Source of the DNA: an uncultured Clostridia bacterium
GTDB lineage: Bacteria > Bacillota > Clostridia > UMGS1883
Reading direction: 5' to 3'
Length of the DNA stretch: 64,000 nt
Assembly: GCA_934454525.1 (NCBI GenBank)
Contig: CAKSFM010000003.1
Location: 1-64,000 of the forward strand
A model generated the notes under the pieces. It saw nothing but the letters and a program-made list of their open reading frames with translations, was not told the origin of the DNA and did no database searches. Position numbers and translations under genes: made by a program. Position 1 is the stretch's first letter, and each line of letters begins with the position of its first letter. Positions 44,783 to 54,453 of this stretch are shown here, piece by piece.

Positions 44783-45475
44783 ATGACCGAACTGCAAAAA
44801 AAGCTTTTTTCAATGCAGGATATTAAATACAAAGAATTTCACAGTAAACTTATACCGACCATTAACCCGGACGCTGTAATCGGTGTGCGCTCGCCGCAGC
44901 TTCGCAAGTTAGCGGCAGAAATCAGCAAAGATTCCGGAATTGATTCTTTTTTGCATGAGCTTCCCCATGAGTATTATGAAGAAAATAATCTCCATGCATT
45001 TATTGTTGCGGGATTCCGCGATTATGATAAAGCGCTTAAGTATACGGAAGATTTTTTGCCGTATATCGATAATTGGGCAACCTGTGATGCATTTGCACCG
45101 AAAGCTTTTGAAAAAAGGCGCGCAGAATTTCTTCCTGTTGTCAAGCGTTGGATCGCCTCCGATAAGGTTTATACGGTTCGCTACGGAATAGGTATGCTGA
45201 TGCGCCATTATCTTGACGATGAATATTTTTCTGAGGATTTGCTCGCGCTGGCTGCCGGTATTGAATCAGACGAATATTATATAAATATGATGACGGCATG
45301 GTATTTTGCTACTGCGCTTGCCAAGCAGTATGACAGTGCAATCAGGTTCATAATTGACAAAAGGCTTCCGGTTTGGACGCACAACAAAGCAATCCGGAAA
45401 GCAATTGAAAGCAGACGAATTACGCAGGAAACAAAAGAATATTTAAGAACGCAAAGAATCCGCGGAATACGATAA
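44783..45475 (+). CDS. AlkD-like DNA alkylation repair protein
   Basis: A 230-residue HEAT-repeat-like all-helical protein of the DNA alkylation repair family (PF08713), DNA glycosylases that excise 3- and 7-alkylated purines. Blocks seen: IGVRSPQLRKLA, DYDKALKYTEDFLPYIDNWATCD, then VRYGIGMLMRHYLDDEY. ATG 44783 is preferred over 44774 because GGAG is 9 bp before it. Its stop lies within the following terminator hairpin. The gene is monocistronic. Confidence 0.85.
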   Translation: MTELQKKLFSMQDIKYKEFHSKLIPTINPDAVIGVRSPQLRKLAAEISKDSGIDSFLHELPHEYYEENNLHAFIVAGFRDYDKALKYTEDFLPYIDNWATCDAFAPKAFEKRRAEFLPVVKRWIASDKVYTVRYGIGMLMRHYLDDEYFSEDLLALAAGIESDEYYINMMTAWYFATALAKQYDSAIRFIIDKRLPVWTHNKAIRKAIESRRITQETKEYLRTQRIRGIR

Positions 45476-45500
45476 AACCGCGGATTCTTTGCACTTTTTT
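45451..45500 (+). terminator. Strong terminator of the AlkD-like gene
   Basis: GCAAAGAATCCGCGG (45451-45465) and CCGCGGATTCTTTGC (45478-45492) form a perfect 15-bp stem, followed by ACTTTTTT. The stop codon is in the loop. It also sits downstream of the convergent YebC gene and may serve both directions. Confidence 0.85.
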
Positions 45501-45521
45501 CATTTTTATCTCTTCGAGAGT

Positions 45522-46247
45522 TTATTCCTCCCAATTGTGGTAGACATTTTGAACATCATCGTTATCATCAAGCATATCAATAAGCTTGTTCATATTTTTA
45601 ATATCGTCCTCTTCGGTAAGCTCAACCATTGTCTGCGGAATCATCTGCACCTCAGCGGTAAGGAAACTATATCCTTTTTCTTCAAGCGCTTCACGAACCG
45701 AAGAAAAACTTTCGGGCGATGTTAAAACTTCATAAACATCATCGTTTGAAGTGAAATCATCTGCCCCGCAGTCAAGAGCATCCATCATCACTGCATCTTC
45801 ATCGCTATGCTCTTCGGCGTTTATAATGATAACTCCGCGTTTGTCAAACATAAAGCTTACGCAGCCTGTCTGACCGAGATTTCCGCCGTATTTATCAAAA
45901 TAATGACGCATATCGGCAGCCGTTCTGTTACGATTATTTGTAAGCGTTTCAACAATTACGGCAACACCCTTGGGTCCGTAGCCTTCATAGGTGATCTCTT
46001 CATAATCATTGCCGCTACCCTCACCTGCCGCCTTTGCGATGCATCGGGAAATATTATCGTTCGGCATATTATTTGAACGAGCCTTTGCAATAGCGTCGCG
46101 CAATTTTCCGTTGCTGTCCGGGTTAGGACCGCCCGCCTTAACGATTACGGCAATTTCACGCCCGAGCTTAGTGAAAATTTTCGCGCGCTGTGCGTCTGAC
46201 TTCTCTTTTTTGTTCTTAATATTATTCCACTTGGAATGTCCTGACAT
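45522..46247 (-). CDS. YebC/PmpR-family protein
   Basis: A 241-residue protein with the invariant start MSGHSKWNNIKNKK and GGPNPDSNGKLRDAIAKA block. The family was annotated as transcriptional regulators; YebC-type proteins have also been linked to relief of ribosome stalling at proline stretches. It is cytoplasmic. It lies 24 bp after the NlpC/P60 gene and probably shares its promoter. Confidence 0.93.
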   Translation of the reverse strand: MSGHSKWNNIKNKKEKSDAQRAKIFTKLGREIAVIVKAGGPNPDSNGKLRDAIAKARSNNMPNDNISRCIAKAAGEGSGNDYEEITYEGYGPKGVAVIVETLTNNRNRTAADMRHYFDKYGGNLGQTGCVSFMFDKRGVIIINAEEHSDEDAVMMDALDCGADDFTSNDDVYEVLTSPESFSSVREALEEKGYSFLTAEVQMIPQTMVELTEEDDIKNMNKLIDMLDDNDDVQNVYHNWEE

Positions 46248-46271
46248 ATTTACACCTCAAATATATAATAA

Positions 46272-46907
46272 TTAGATTACGCGCCGTGCCGTTACATAAT
46301 GATTAACATAATACGACGATGTAATATTATCCGTTACAACTCCGCGCGCAGTTGTTGCCGCATGAACAAATTTGTTATCGCCTATGTATATTCCAACGTG
46401 GTTTATAACACGATCGCTTCTGTTTGAAAAGAAAACAAGGTCGCCCATGGCAAGATTTTCTTTTTCGACATATACGCCGGCATTTCCCTGCGAAACTGAC
46501 GTTCTCGGCAGCGATACGCCATGCTGCTTGTACACATACGATGTTAATCCGCTGCAGTCAAACGCTCCGGGACCGGACGCCCCGTAAGAATATGCACACC
46601 CTACATACTGCACCGCGGCAGCCGCAACCGATGCACCAACCGAGGACTGCGCCTTTTTAACATAGTGTTTGTTTACGAAGCCTGTAACACCGTTTGACAT
46701 ACGAATGTTATACCAGCCGTTGTCAGCATATATAACCTCAAGCTTTTCGCCGCGCGGAAGCTTGTCCACGATTTCACACTCAGTGTTCGGTGAAACACGC
46801 ACATTAAGAATATTACAGTCTACATAAAGATATTCTGCTGCGGATGCGTTTAAACCAAACGCACTTATGCAGATTATTGCGATAAAAGCAGATAATGTTC
46901 TTTTCAT
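46272..46907 (-). CDS. Secreted SH3-NlpC/P60 cell-wall endopeptidase
   Basis: A 211-residue protein: signal peptide (1-23), bacterial SH3 domain (about 25-85; LNVRVSPN...GWYNIR), NlpC/P60 domain with Cys118 in FDCSGL, His170 and His182. It cleaves peptide stems of peptidoglycan (gamma-D-Glu bonds in this family). The ATG at 46907 follows GGGGGT; the frame extends further upstream but would push the signal peptide inward. A consensus promoter lies 29 bp upstream. Confidence 0.9.
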   Translation of the reverse strand: MKRTLSAFIAIICISAFGLNASAAEYLYVDCNILNVRVSPNTECEIVDKLPRGEKLEVIYADNGWYNIRMSNGVTGFVNKHYVKKAQSSVGASVAAAAVQYVGCAYSYGASGPGAFDCSGLTSYVYKQHGVSLPRTSVSQGNAGVYVEKENLAMGDLVFFSNRSDRVINHVGIYIGDNKFVHAATTARGVVTDNITSSYYVNHYVTARRVI

Positions 46908-46935
46908 AATATACCCCCGACCAATATCAAGTACT

Positions 46936-46964
46936 ATTGTACAACATACGGAGGCAAATGTCAA
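46936..46964 (-). promoter_or_regulatory. Promoter of the NlpC/P60-YebC pair
   Basis: Minus strand: TTGACA (46959-46964), 17-bp spacer, TACAAT (46936-46941). The remaining 46965-47130 stretch is very AT-rich and holds no gene. Confidence 0.75.
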
Positions 46965-47134
46965 ACTTTTTTAATAAGTTTTTCACAAAAACAAACTGTT
47001 TTATTATAATTTTGTGATTATTAAAACACAAACGCGTAATTTTTGCCTATATTCCGCGTTTTTATATTAAGCAAATTTTAAAAACATTTTTATATTTTTA
47101 ACAAATTACTCGCTTTTTGATTTTTAAGCCGTAA

Positions 47135-47165
47135 AAAGTGCCGCAACATTTTGTTGCGGCACTTT
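47135..47165 (-). terminator. Terminator after the zinc-ribbon gene
   Basis: AAAGTGCCGCAACA and TGTTGCGGCACTTT form a perfect 14-bp stem with a 3-base loop; on the minus strand it ends in CACTTTTT. It ends the zinc-ribbon transcript. Confidence 0.85.
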
Positions 47166-47199
47166 GTGCCAGTCAGCAGATAACCTCTAAGTAAGAAGA

Positions 47200-47469
47200 T
47201 TACTTGTTTTTAGCAAAGCATTCGCTGCAGTAAATAGGTCTGTCATTCTTGGGAATGAACGGAACCTTTGCTTCACCGCCGCAAGCAGCGCAAACTGCTG
47301 TATACATCTCTCTGTTCTCTCTGAGAGCAGCTTTCTTTGCAGCTCTGCATTCCTTACATCTCTGGGGTTCATTCTGGAATCCCTTTTCAGCGTAAAATTC
47401 CTGCTCGCCTGCTGTGAACACGAATTCCTGTCCGCAATCTTTGCAGACGAGTGTCTTGTCTTCGTACAT
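47200..47469 (-). CDS. Small CxxC zinc-ribbon protein
   Basis: An 89-residue protein with four CxxC pairs: C-x2-C at 9-12, 38-41, 61-64 and 81-84 approximately. It matches the probable zinc-ribbon family (CxxC-x17-CxxC) common in Clostridia. Two zinc knuckles are likely. The start ATG follows AAGGAG. Function unknown; nucleic-acid or protein binding is a guess. Confidence 0.8.
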   Translation of the reverse strand: MYEDKTLVCKDCGQEFVFTAGEQEFYAEKGFQNEPQRCKECRAAKKAALRENREMYTAVCAACGGEAKVPFIPKNDRPIYCSECFAKNK

Positions 47470-47549
47470 TTTCGATCTCCTTATCTTAGCAATAAAATAT
47501 TTTACCCTTGCGGTTCATGTGCCGTTACAGGGCATATAACAAAATAAAA

Positions 47550-47623
47550 TGGAGCGGGTGACGGGAATCGAACCCGCGTTGCCTGCTTGGGAAGCAGGTA
47601 CTCTGCCATTGAGCTACACCCGC
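47550..47623 (-). tRNA. tRNA-Gly(CCC)
   Basis: 74 nt including an encoded CCA end. Acceptor GCGGGTG pairs with CACCCGC; D-arm, T-arm with GGTTCGATTCC, and an anticodon stem CCTGC/GCAGG are all present. The loop TTCCCAA gives anticodon CCC (47589-47591), reading GGG. Confidence 0.95.
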
Positions 47624-47635
47624 AGACAGCCTTGG

Positions 47636-48259
47636 CTACAGCGAAATCCTTTCAATTTTTTTCCTGATGCGCTGTATTGCGTTATCTACGGATTTGGAAT
47701 CCTTTCCGATAGCTTTGCCGATGCTTAAATAACTGTTTCCCTGCAGATAAAGTGATAAAACGCGCAATTCAAACCTCGAAAGCACCTCACTCACCTTAAC
47801 CTCAAGGCAGTCAGCTTTCTCTTTGTTTATCACAATGTCCTCAGGATTCGCCGTTTCGTTTCCGCCGAAAACGTCTGCCAGCTCGGACTCACCGTCTGAC
47901 TCGGCAATCGGTTTATTCAGCGAAACATAGAAATTAAGCGGCGCGTGCTTTTGGCGAAGCGCATTTTTAACAGCCGTGAGCATCTGCCGTGTGACGCACA
48001 TATCGGCGAATGTTTTAAACGACGCTTCTCTCCCGGGGTCAAAATCCCGGACAGCCTTAAAAAGCCCGATCATCCCTTCCTGGATAATGTCGTCTCTGTC
48101 CGCGCCGATAATGTAGTACGAAGATGACTTTTTACGCACAAGAACACGATACTTGTCCAACAGATAATCAAACGCTCTGTCATTACCGCCCTGCGCAAGA
48201 GCGGCAAGCTTTTCATCAGTGAACGAGGCAAAGCTTTCAACAGAATGAGAATTATTCAT
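47636..48259 (-). CDS. RNA polymerase sigma-H factor
   Basis: A 207-residue sigma-70-family protein with region 2 (YYIIGADRDDIIQEGMIGLFKAVRDFD) and region 4 (LSRFELRVLSLYLQGNSYLSIGKAIGKDSKSVDNAIQRIRKKI), matching SigH/Spo0H of Bacillus and Clostridia, which directs early-stationary and sporulation genes. Its gene is 12 bp upstream of tRNA-Gly on the same strand and has its own promoter. Confidence 0.9.
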   Translation of the reverse strand: MNNSHSVESFASFTDEKLAALAQGGNDRAFDYLLDKYRVLVRKKSSSYYIIGADRDDIIQEGMIGLFKAVRDFDPGREASFKTFADMCVTRQMLTAVKNALRQKHAPLNFYVSLNKPIAESDGESELADVFGGNETANPEDIVINKEKADCLEVKVSEVLSRFELRVLSLYLQGNSYLSIGKAIGKDSKSVDNAIQRIRKKIERISL

Positions 48260-48281
48260 TGTTGTGCCTCCATTCTATATT

Positions 48282-48310
48282 AATATAACATCTAAAACAT
48301 GGATTGTCAA
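48282..48310 (-). promoter_or_regulatory. sigH promoter
   Basis: Minus strand: TTGACA (48305-48310), 17-bp spacer, TATATT (48282-48287), 22 bp from the sigH start codon. Confidence 0.7.
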
Positions 48311-48378
48311 GTGTTTATCGGATTAAAATATGCATTTTATATAGTTTTTTTAGTATTTTTTTGCAGCAATTTGTATTA

Positions 48379-50319
48379 TTAATGCAAATTCTCAATTTCA
48401 TCAAGCCATGCGGCTGCCGAAGCGTCTGACGGCATTCTCCAGTCACCGCGCGGAGAAAGGCAGATACTGCCGATTTTCACGCCGTCCGGAAGACAGCTGC
48501 GTTTAAACTGCTGTGTGAAAAACCTTTTGAAAAATACCTTAAGCCATTTTAAAATAACCTCGTCCGTGAAATCGTTTCCGAAAGCGCGCTTTGCAAGCAC
48601 ATATGTTTTCGCCGGCGAAAAGCCGAAACGGACTGTGTAATACAGAAAGAAATCATGCAATGAATAAGGTCCGACAATATCCTCCGTTTGCTGCGATATT
48701 TTTCCGGACGCATCCGGCGGCAGAAGCTCGGGACTTATCGGAGTATCGATTATATCGCGCAGCACCGCCGTGCTTTCGGGGAAAATATCGGCGTCGGCAA
48801 CGCTTTCAATCATCCAGCGGACAAGCGTTTTCGGTACGCCCGAATTAACGCCGTACATGCTCATATGATCTGCATTGTATGTGCACCAGCCGAGCGCAAG
48901 CTCACTCAAATCGCCCGTACCGACAACAAATCCTCCGATTTTCCCGGCGTAATCCATAAGCACCTGAGTTCTTTCCCTTGCCTGACAGTTTTCATATGTT
49001 ACGTCATAATTATCGGGGTTCTGCCCTATATCTTTAAAGTGAAGGCTGCAAGCCTCTCTGATACTGATTTCCTTTTGTGTTACGCCGAGAGTTCTCATAA
49101 GTTCGAGCGAATTATTGTATGTTCTGTCGGTTGTTCCGAAGCACGGCATTGTTATGCCTGTAACATCGCTTACAGGGTTTCCGACGCGCTTTTCCGCAGC
49201 GGCGCACACAAGAAGGGCAAGCGTTGAATCCAGTCCTCCCGAAACACCGACAACAAGCTTATTTCCGGCAACACTCATGCGCTTGCAAAGAGCCGCCGAC
49301 TGCATTTCGAAAATATCCGAGCAGCGCTTCATCCTGTCCGAATGAGCTTGCGGCACAAACGGCAGCTTGCTGATTTTCGCAAGCGAGCCGTCGGAGCGGC
49401 AGGTGTGAGGAATGTTGATCGTATGGCAATACGGTTTATATAAATTTGCAGAATCAATAAATGTGGTATTTCTTCTTCTGTCTGCGCGAATCTTACCAAG
49501 GTCTAAATCGGCAAGCATCAAATAATCATCAGCTGTTTTATGCTCGCTTTCGCATATAACGGAGCCATTCTCGGCAATCAGACTGTGTCCCGAAAAGATA
49601 AGGTCTGTGCTCGACTCGCTGCTCCCGGCAGAGGTGTAAACATATCCGGCAATAAGGCGCGCCGACTGCTGCTCGACAAGCGAGCGGCGGTACTCATGTT
49701 TTGAAATCGTTTCATTGCTTGCCGAAAGATTGACGATAAGCTCCGCGCCGTCCAATGCACTGAAGCACGACGGCGGAATCGGAGACCATAAATCCTCGCA
49801 TATTTCAACACTGAATCCGGTTCCGTCTTTCATGGCAAAAACAGGCTTCGGTGCAAAAGGAATATTATACTCCTCTTCGAAATCAAAAACGCTTGATGAC
49901 ATTGACGTCCCCGGCATATTTTCACCCGGCACAAACCACCGTTTCTCATAAAACTCGCCATAGTTCGGAATCATAGTTTTCGGGATAATTCCGTAAATTT
50001 CTCCCTTGTAAATTGTAATAGCACAGTTATATGGGCGATTGTCAGCTGTAACGGGTGCGCCGACAACGGCTATTGAACCGAGATTTTTGCTGACCTTGCA
50101 TATTTTTGCAACGGATTTTTTCACGCCGTTCCACAGCGCCGACTGAAAGAACAAATCTCCGCAGGTGTAGCCCGTTATGCAAAGCTCGGGGAAAACAACT
50201 ATGTCCGCTCCTTCCCTGTCCGCCTGTATATATTTCTTTATAATTTCCTCCGTGTTAAAATCCGTGTTTCCGACAGAAACCTTCGGAACAGCGCTTGCAA
50301 CGCGAATATAATCAAACAT
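48379..50319 (-). CDS. Glutamine-dependent NAD+ synthetase
   Basis: A 646-residue two-domain enzyme. N-terminal nitrilase-type glutaminase: Glu in PELCITGYTCGDLF, Lys in IPKTMIPNYGEFYEKRWF, Cys in VEICEDLW. C-terminal synthetase with the PP-loop GVSGGLDSTLALL. It amidates deamido-NAD using glutamine ammonia. The ATG at 50319 follows GGAGG by 6 bp. It is 16 bp after the HAD phosphatase gene, suggesting an operon. Confidence 0.95.
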   Translation of the reverse strand: MFDYIRVASAVPKVSVGNTDFNTEEIIKKYIQADREGADIVVFPELCITGYTCGDLFFQSALWNGVKKSVAKICKVSKNLGSIAVVGAPVTADNRPYNCAITIYKGEIYGIIPKTMIPNYGEFYEKRWFVPGENMPGTSMSSSVFDFEEEYNIPFAPKPVFAMKDGTGFSVEICEDLWSPIPPSCFSALDGAELIVNLSASNETISKHEYRRSLVEQQSARLIAGYVYTSAGSSESSTDLIFSGHSLIAENGSVICESEHKTADDYLMLADLDLGKIRADRRRNTTFIDSANLYKPYCHTINIPHTCRSDGSLAKISKLPFVPQAHSDRMKRCSDIFEMQSAALCKRMSVAGNKLVVGVSGGLDSTLALLVCAAAEKRVGNPVSDVTGITMPCFGTTDRTYNNSLELMRTLGVTQKEISIREACSLHFKDIGQNPDNYDVTYENCQARERTQVLMDYAGKIGGFVVGTGDLSELALGWCTYNADHMSMYGVNSGVPKTLVRWMIESVADADIFPESTAVLRDIIDTPISPELLPPDASGKISQQTEDIVGPYSLHDFFLYYTVRFGFSPAKTYVLAKRAFGNDFTDEVILKWLKVFFKRFFTQQFKRSCLPDGVKIGSICLSPRGDWRMPSDASAAAWLDEIENLH

Positions 50320-50335
50320 ATTAATCCTCCGTCCG

Positions 50336-50977
50336 TTAAAGAAGCTCTTCAAAGCTCCGTATATATAAACTGCATATTTTTTTCATTTCATCAGCATATG
50401 CCCTGCCGCGGTCATCATACACGCCGCACACAGCCATTTTTGCCGCCGCGGCACTCCGCGCCGCCTCCAAAACATCCTCAAACGCCATACATTCCTGCGG
50501 AGATACGTCGGTTTTTTCCGCTGCAAGTATGTAAACATCGGGTTCTGTTTTACCTCTCCCTATTTCGCATGTTCCGGTAAATGAATCAAAATACTCAAAA
50601 ATACCGTTATTTTTAAGGACAGGTTCATACAGAAAACGCGGCGAGCTTGTGCATAAAGCGATTTTCACACCGTTTTTCTTTAGCTTGTGCAGATACTCAT
50701 ATACTCCGCTTTTAAGGCGAATGTTATTTGAATATTCATATATCGACATTTCCGTCCACTCATCCATGAGCTGCCGCGGCGTTTCGGTCAGTCCGAATCG
50801 TTCCCTTGTATATACTGCGGTTTCCGCAAATGTCATCGGCGCGATTATATCGACATAATCATCCGGCAGCGGAATTCCGCGTTTCTTTTCGAGAAAATCG
50901 TGATCGATTTTTTCCCAAACTCCGAGGGAATCTATCAATGTTCCGTCAAGGTCAAAAACTGCGGCTTTAAAATTCAT
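50336..50977 (-). CDS. HAD-superfamily phosphatase, beta-phosphoglucomutase-like
   Basis: A 213-residue protein with HAD motif I (FDLDGTLIDS), motif II (CTSS), motif III Lys in GRGKTEPD and motif IV (FEDVLEA). An alpha-helical cap follows motif I. The start is ATG 50977 after GAGGGAG. Substrate unknown; the subgroup includes sugar-phosphate phosphatases and mutases. Confidence 0.88.
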   Translation of the reverse strand: MNFKAAVFDLDGTLIDSLGVWEKIDHDFLEKKRGIPLPDDYVDIIAPMTFAETAVYTRERFGLTETPRQLMDEWTEMSIYEYSNNIRLKSGVYEYLHKLKKNGVKIALCTSSPRFLYEPVLKNNGIFEYFDSFTGTCEIGRGKTEPDVYILAAEKTDVSPQECMAFEDVLEAARSAAAAKMAVCGVYDDRGRAYADEMKKICSLYIRSFEELL

Positions 50978-51071
50978 TACAAACACTCCCTCGCAAAGCA
51001 TAACCGATGCTGCCCGAATACTTCATCACAGCAGCCGGGCATTAAGTTATTTTTAACACGGCGCAATTGTT

Positions 51072-53171
51072 TCATTGCCCGAAATCGAATACGGCACGGC
51101 CGTTTTCAAGCTTAAGATATGCAGAAAACAGTTTGCCCGTTTTTTTTGAAACAAAGCCCTCAATTTTACTTGTTTTCCCTGTTTCCAAAAGGCTTTTCAC
51201 GTTCTTCAGCGATATTACCCGTCCTAAAATTATGTTACTCAGTGCAAATTTGCAGCCGTTTTTATATCCCGAGCAGCCGTATCCGAACTTTGTTCTGCGC
51301 ACAGATTCGCCGCACAGCGGACATTTGCCGGCTTCGTCACCGACAAATCCGTCATCAGCGTCAGTTTCCGGCGGAAGCTCTTTTTTTCTGAAAACACCTG
51401 CAATTTCATTTTTTGCAAGCTCAACGCTGTCGTCAACAGTGATTTCTCCGCGGAATACTTTTTTCAGTGATTGACCAAGCAGCGAGGTTTTATATTTATC
51501 CATGCTTATTTCCATGCGTGAAAGCGATTCTATAAGCTGTTCTCCGGCCGGAAGAATCGTGTAAACATCTTTTTTCAGCTGTATGTAAAGGCTTTTGCGC
51601 GCATTGTCGATAATCCCTGTCCGCGTTGCCTCAGTTCCGAGCTCAAGACCTTCAAACATAGCGCGGTATTCCGCTTCTTCATCCTCCGTTTCAGCATTTG
51701 CCTTATCCTCACGGAACGGATTTTTTAAATAGTTGTTAAGCGTTTCTATCGTATAGTGCCGCGGCGGAGTCGTTTCCTTTTCTTTAGGCGCAAAGTTTAC
51801 TTCAAGCACATCGCCCTTTTCAAGCGGCGGAAGTATTTTATCTTTTTTTGTATAATCATCGTATTTCGTCCACCCCGGTGAAAGAATTACTGTACCCTTT
51901 AATGTGAATTCTTCCAAGCCGCCGACATCTATCTTTATTTCATTTTTTTCAGCAAGACATTCCTCACTGCAAAAAACTGCTGCGAATCGGCGCATAATCG
52001 CTGAATATACCTTTAATTCGTTTTCCGTAAGCGCATTTTTATCCGGTATTTTATATGTCGGCGTAAGAGCCGAATGTGATTCAATTTTGCTGTCGTCAAA
52101 AATTGTTTTGCTGTGGCGGAATTTAAGCGGATAGCCGAGTTTTGCCGCTGCCGCGATAACTTTTTTCACCTTATCCTGCTCCGCTTCGGCAAGGTATTCG
52201 GAGTTGGTTCTCGGGTAAGTGACATACCCTTTTTCATATAAATCCTGAAGTGTTTTCAGGCTTTCCTCCATCGGCATTTTATATTTCTTTCCGAGCACAT
52301 TCTGAAGCTTCGTAAGCGAGTAGAGCTTTCCGGGGGAAAGCGTGTCTTTCTTTTTCTTTTTTGATATAACAACCGCTTTCGCGGAATTGTAAGCGTCACA
52401 AAGCTCCTGCGCTTTTGCAAGCTCGTTCTTGCTGAATTTCTTTTTGCTTGTAAGCTCAAGAACGCCGTTTTCTCCGGTTTTGCTGACAATGGCATAATAA
52501 ACATCCGGAACGAAATGCCTTATCTCCATATCTCTGTCATAAACCGCCTTGACAATCGGAACAATAACCCTGCCGACGCGCATAAGCGTACCCGTTTTCA
52601 GCGATGCATACCGCGTCAGATTAACTCCGTAAAGCCAGTCAACAAATGTCCTCGCATACCCCTCACGCGCAAGATTGTCATACTCCGCTTCATCGTGCAG
52701 ATTTGCAAGTCCGCCGAGAATGGTTTCACTCGTCTGATCCGGCATCCAAAGCCGTTTAAGATTCTTTTGTGCAACTCCGGTTTTCTCAACGCAGGTTCTG
52801 ATAATTATTTCACCCTCACGGTCAGAGTCGCCAGCATTAACTATAGTATCAACGTCCGGACGCAGGCAAAGTGCCTTTATTGTTTCAAACTGCCGCACAA
52901 CGCCCGAATCGTTCTGCCTGTTTTTATCTTTTTTAAGCTCAAACTCAAATTTTTCGGGAAAGCACGGTAAATTTCCGATACTCCAGAAGCGCGTTCTTTT
53001 TTCCTCCGGAAGATAGTGCTCAACATCGGCAAGCGAAAATAAATGCCCGAACGCCCATGTTACAAGATATTTATCATTTTCAAAATATGCACCGTTCTTC
53101 TTCATTCCGCCGATTGACGACGCAATGTTTCGCGCAAGGCTCGGTTTTTCCGCAATTATCAGAATCATCAT
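51072..53171 (-). CDS. DNA topoisomerase III (type IA)
   Basis: A 699-residue enzyme. TOPRIM domain starts MILIIAEKPSLARNIA; DxD is in NAGDSDREGE. The active-site tyrosine is in YVTYPRTNSEY, near residue 310. A C-terminal zinc finger reads CPLCG...RTKFGYGCSGY. It decatenates and relaxes negative supercoils. The ATG at 53171 follows GGGGAG. Family length and motifs are intact. Confidence 0.95.
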   Translation of the reverse strand: MMILIIAEKPSLARNIASSIGGMKKNGAYFENDKYLVTWAFGHLFSLADVEHYLPEEKRTRFWSIGNLPCFPEKFEFELKKDKNRQNDSGVVRQFETIKALCLRPDVDTIVNAGDSDREGEIIIRTCVEKTGVAQKNLKRLWMPDQTSETILGGLANLHDEAEYDNLAREGYARTFVDWLYGVNLTRYASLKTGTLMRVGRVIVPIVKAVYDRDMEIRHFVPDVYYAIVSKTGENGVLELTSKKKFSKNELAKAQELCDAYNSAKAVVISKKKKKDTLSPGKLYSLTKLQNVLGKKYKMPMEESLKTLQDLYEKGYVTYPRTNSEYLAEAEQDKVKKVIAAAAKLGYPLKFRHSKTIFDDSKIESHSALTPTYKIPDKNALTENELKVYSAIMRRFAAVFCSEECLAEKNEIKIDVGGLEEFTLKGTVILSPGWTKYDDYTKKDKILPPLEKGDVLEVNFAPKEKETTPPRHYTIETLNNYLKNPFREDKANAETEDEEAEYRAMFEGLELGTEATRTGIIDNARKSLYIQLKKDVYTILPAGEQLIESLSRMEISMDKYKTSLLGQSLKKVFRGEITVDDSVELAKNEIAGVFRKKELPPETDADDGFVGDEAGKCPLCGESVRRTKFGYGCSGYKNGCKFALSNIILGRVISLKNVKSLLETGKTSKIEGFVSKKTGKLFSAYLKLENGRAVFDFGQ

Positions 53172-53197
53172 GCTGCTCCCCTTTTGTAACTGTGAAT

Positions 53198-53225
53198 ATT
53201 TTACCACATTTTATTCTTTTGTCAA
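53198..53225 (-). promoter_or_regulatory. topB promoter
   Basis: Minus strand: TTGACA (53220-53225), 16-bp spacer, TAAAAT (53198-53203). Divergent from the methyltransferase promoter. Confidence 0.6.
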
Positions 53226-53237
53226 TAGTTAAAAACG

Positions 53238-53267
53238 TTGACAAAGGGAACATAACCGCGGTATAAT
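53238..53267 (+). promoter_or_regulatory. Promoter of the RlmL-like methyltransferase gene
   Basis: TTGACA (53238-53243), 18-bp spacer, TATAAT (53262-53267), 34 bp before the start codon. Confidence 0.7.
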
Positions 53268-53301
53268 AAAAAAGTAAATTTTTCTGAAAGGAATCACAAG
53301 C

Positions 53302-54420
53302 ATGAAGAAACTATTGCTGACCGTGCCGACATTTTTCGGAACGGAAGCAATCCTGGCGCATGAAATCCGTGCGCTCGGATATGAGATAACGGAAACAACC
53401 GACGGACGTGTGACTTTCGAAGGTGATGCCGAAGCAATCGCACTTGCAAACATTTGTCTTCGCTGCGGAGAACGCGTTCTTATAAAAATGGCTGAGTTTG
53501 ACGCCGATACATTTGAAAATCTTTTTGAGGGAATCTGCGCCGTTGCGTGGGAGGATTTTATCCAGGCAGACTGCGCTTTCCCGGTAAAAGGAAGCTCGCT
53601 GAGAAGCACACTGTCAAGTGTGCCGGCTTGTCAGAGTATCATAAAAAAAGCAGTGGTAAAGCGCCTTTCCGCCAAATATGGCATTGAGCATTTTGAAGAA
53701 ACCGGCCCCATGATGCGGATTCAGTTTGCACTGTTAAAAAACCGCGCAACTGTGTGGCTTGATACAACAGGCGATCCGTTATACAAGCGCGGATACCGTG
53801 CACACGGAGTTCTTGCCCCGATGCGTGAAACGCTGGCATTTTCTATGATTGATATAACACGCTGGCGAGGCGACCGTCCGTTTGCCGATCCGTTCTGCGG
53901 CAGCGGAACAATCCCGATTGAAGCGGCGCTTTATGCAAAAAACATTGCACCCGGACTTCACAGGAGCTTTATAAGTGAAAAATGGCGGATAATGCCGCCG
54001 CATATTTATGATGATATACGCGATGAGGTGCGTTCTTACGAAAACCGCGATTTGATTCCGCGGATTTATGCAAGCGATATTGACCCGCGGGCAGTTGAGC
54101 TGTCAAAACAAAATGCAAAAAAGGCCGGTGTGCTTGATTATATTGAATTTTCGCAATGTGACATGAAGGACGCTCCGCTGTTTTCCGATAAAGGCGTTAT
54201 TGTCTGCAATCCGCCGTACGGCGAGCGTCTTATGGATAAAAAGCAATGTGAATATCTGTACAGGCAGATGGGAGAAAAGTTTATGCGTTTTCCCAATGCA
54301 GGAAAATATATTCTTACCAGTCACGAGGAATTTGAAAAATTTTTCGGAAAGCCTGCCGACAAAAAGAGAAAATTATACAACGGAATGTTAAAATGTTATC
54401 TGTATCAGTATTTTAAATAG
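53302..54420 (+). CDS. THUMP-domain 23S rRNA guanine-N2 methyltransferase (RlmL/YpsC-like)
   Basis: A 372-residue protein. THUMP RNA-binding domain at about 1-160, then a SAM-dependent methyltransferase domain with DPFCGSGTIPIEAALYA and the NPPYGERL catalytic motif. It resembles the N-terminal half of E. coli RlmL and Bacillus YpsC, which methylate G2445 of 23S rRNA. ATG after AAAGGAATC. It is the first gene of a short plus-strand operon. Confidence 0.88.
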   Translation: MKKLLLTVPTFFGTEAILAHEIRALGYEITETTDGRVTFEGDAEAIALANICLRCGERVLIKMAEFDADTFENLFEGICAVAWEDFIQADCAFPVKGSSLRSTLSSVPACQSIIKKAVVKRLSAKYGIEHFEETGPMMRIQFALLKNRATVWLDTTGDPLYKRGYRAHGVLAPMRETLAFSMIDITRWRGDRPFADPFCGSGTIPIEAALYAKNIAPGLHRSFISEKWRIMPPHIYDDIRDEVRSYENRDLIPRIYASDIDPRAVELSKQNAKKAGVLDYIEFSQCDMKDAPLFSDKGVIVCNPPYGERLMDKKQCEYLYRQMGEKFMRFPNAGKYILTSHEEFEKFFGKPADKKRKLYNGMLKCYLYQYFK

Positions 54421-54453
54421 ATTTTCGGCATACCTTTTAAAGGGGTGTTGAAA

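Noticed and set aside
51002..51071. GCCCG/CGGGC stem as a topB terminator
   Set aside because: Five-base stem, long loop and no T-run on either side.
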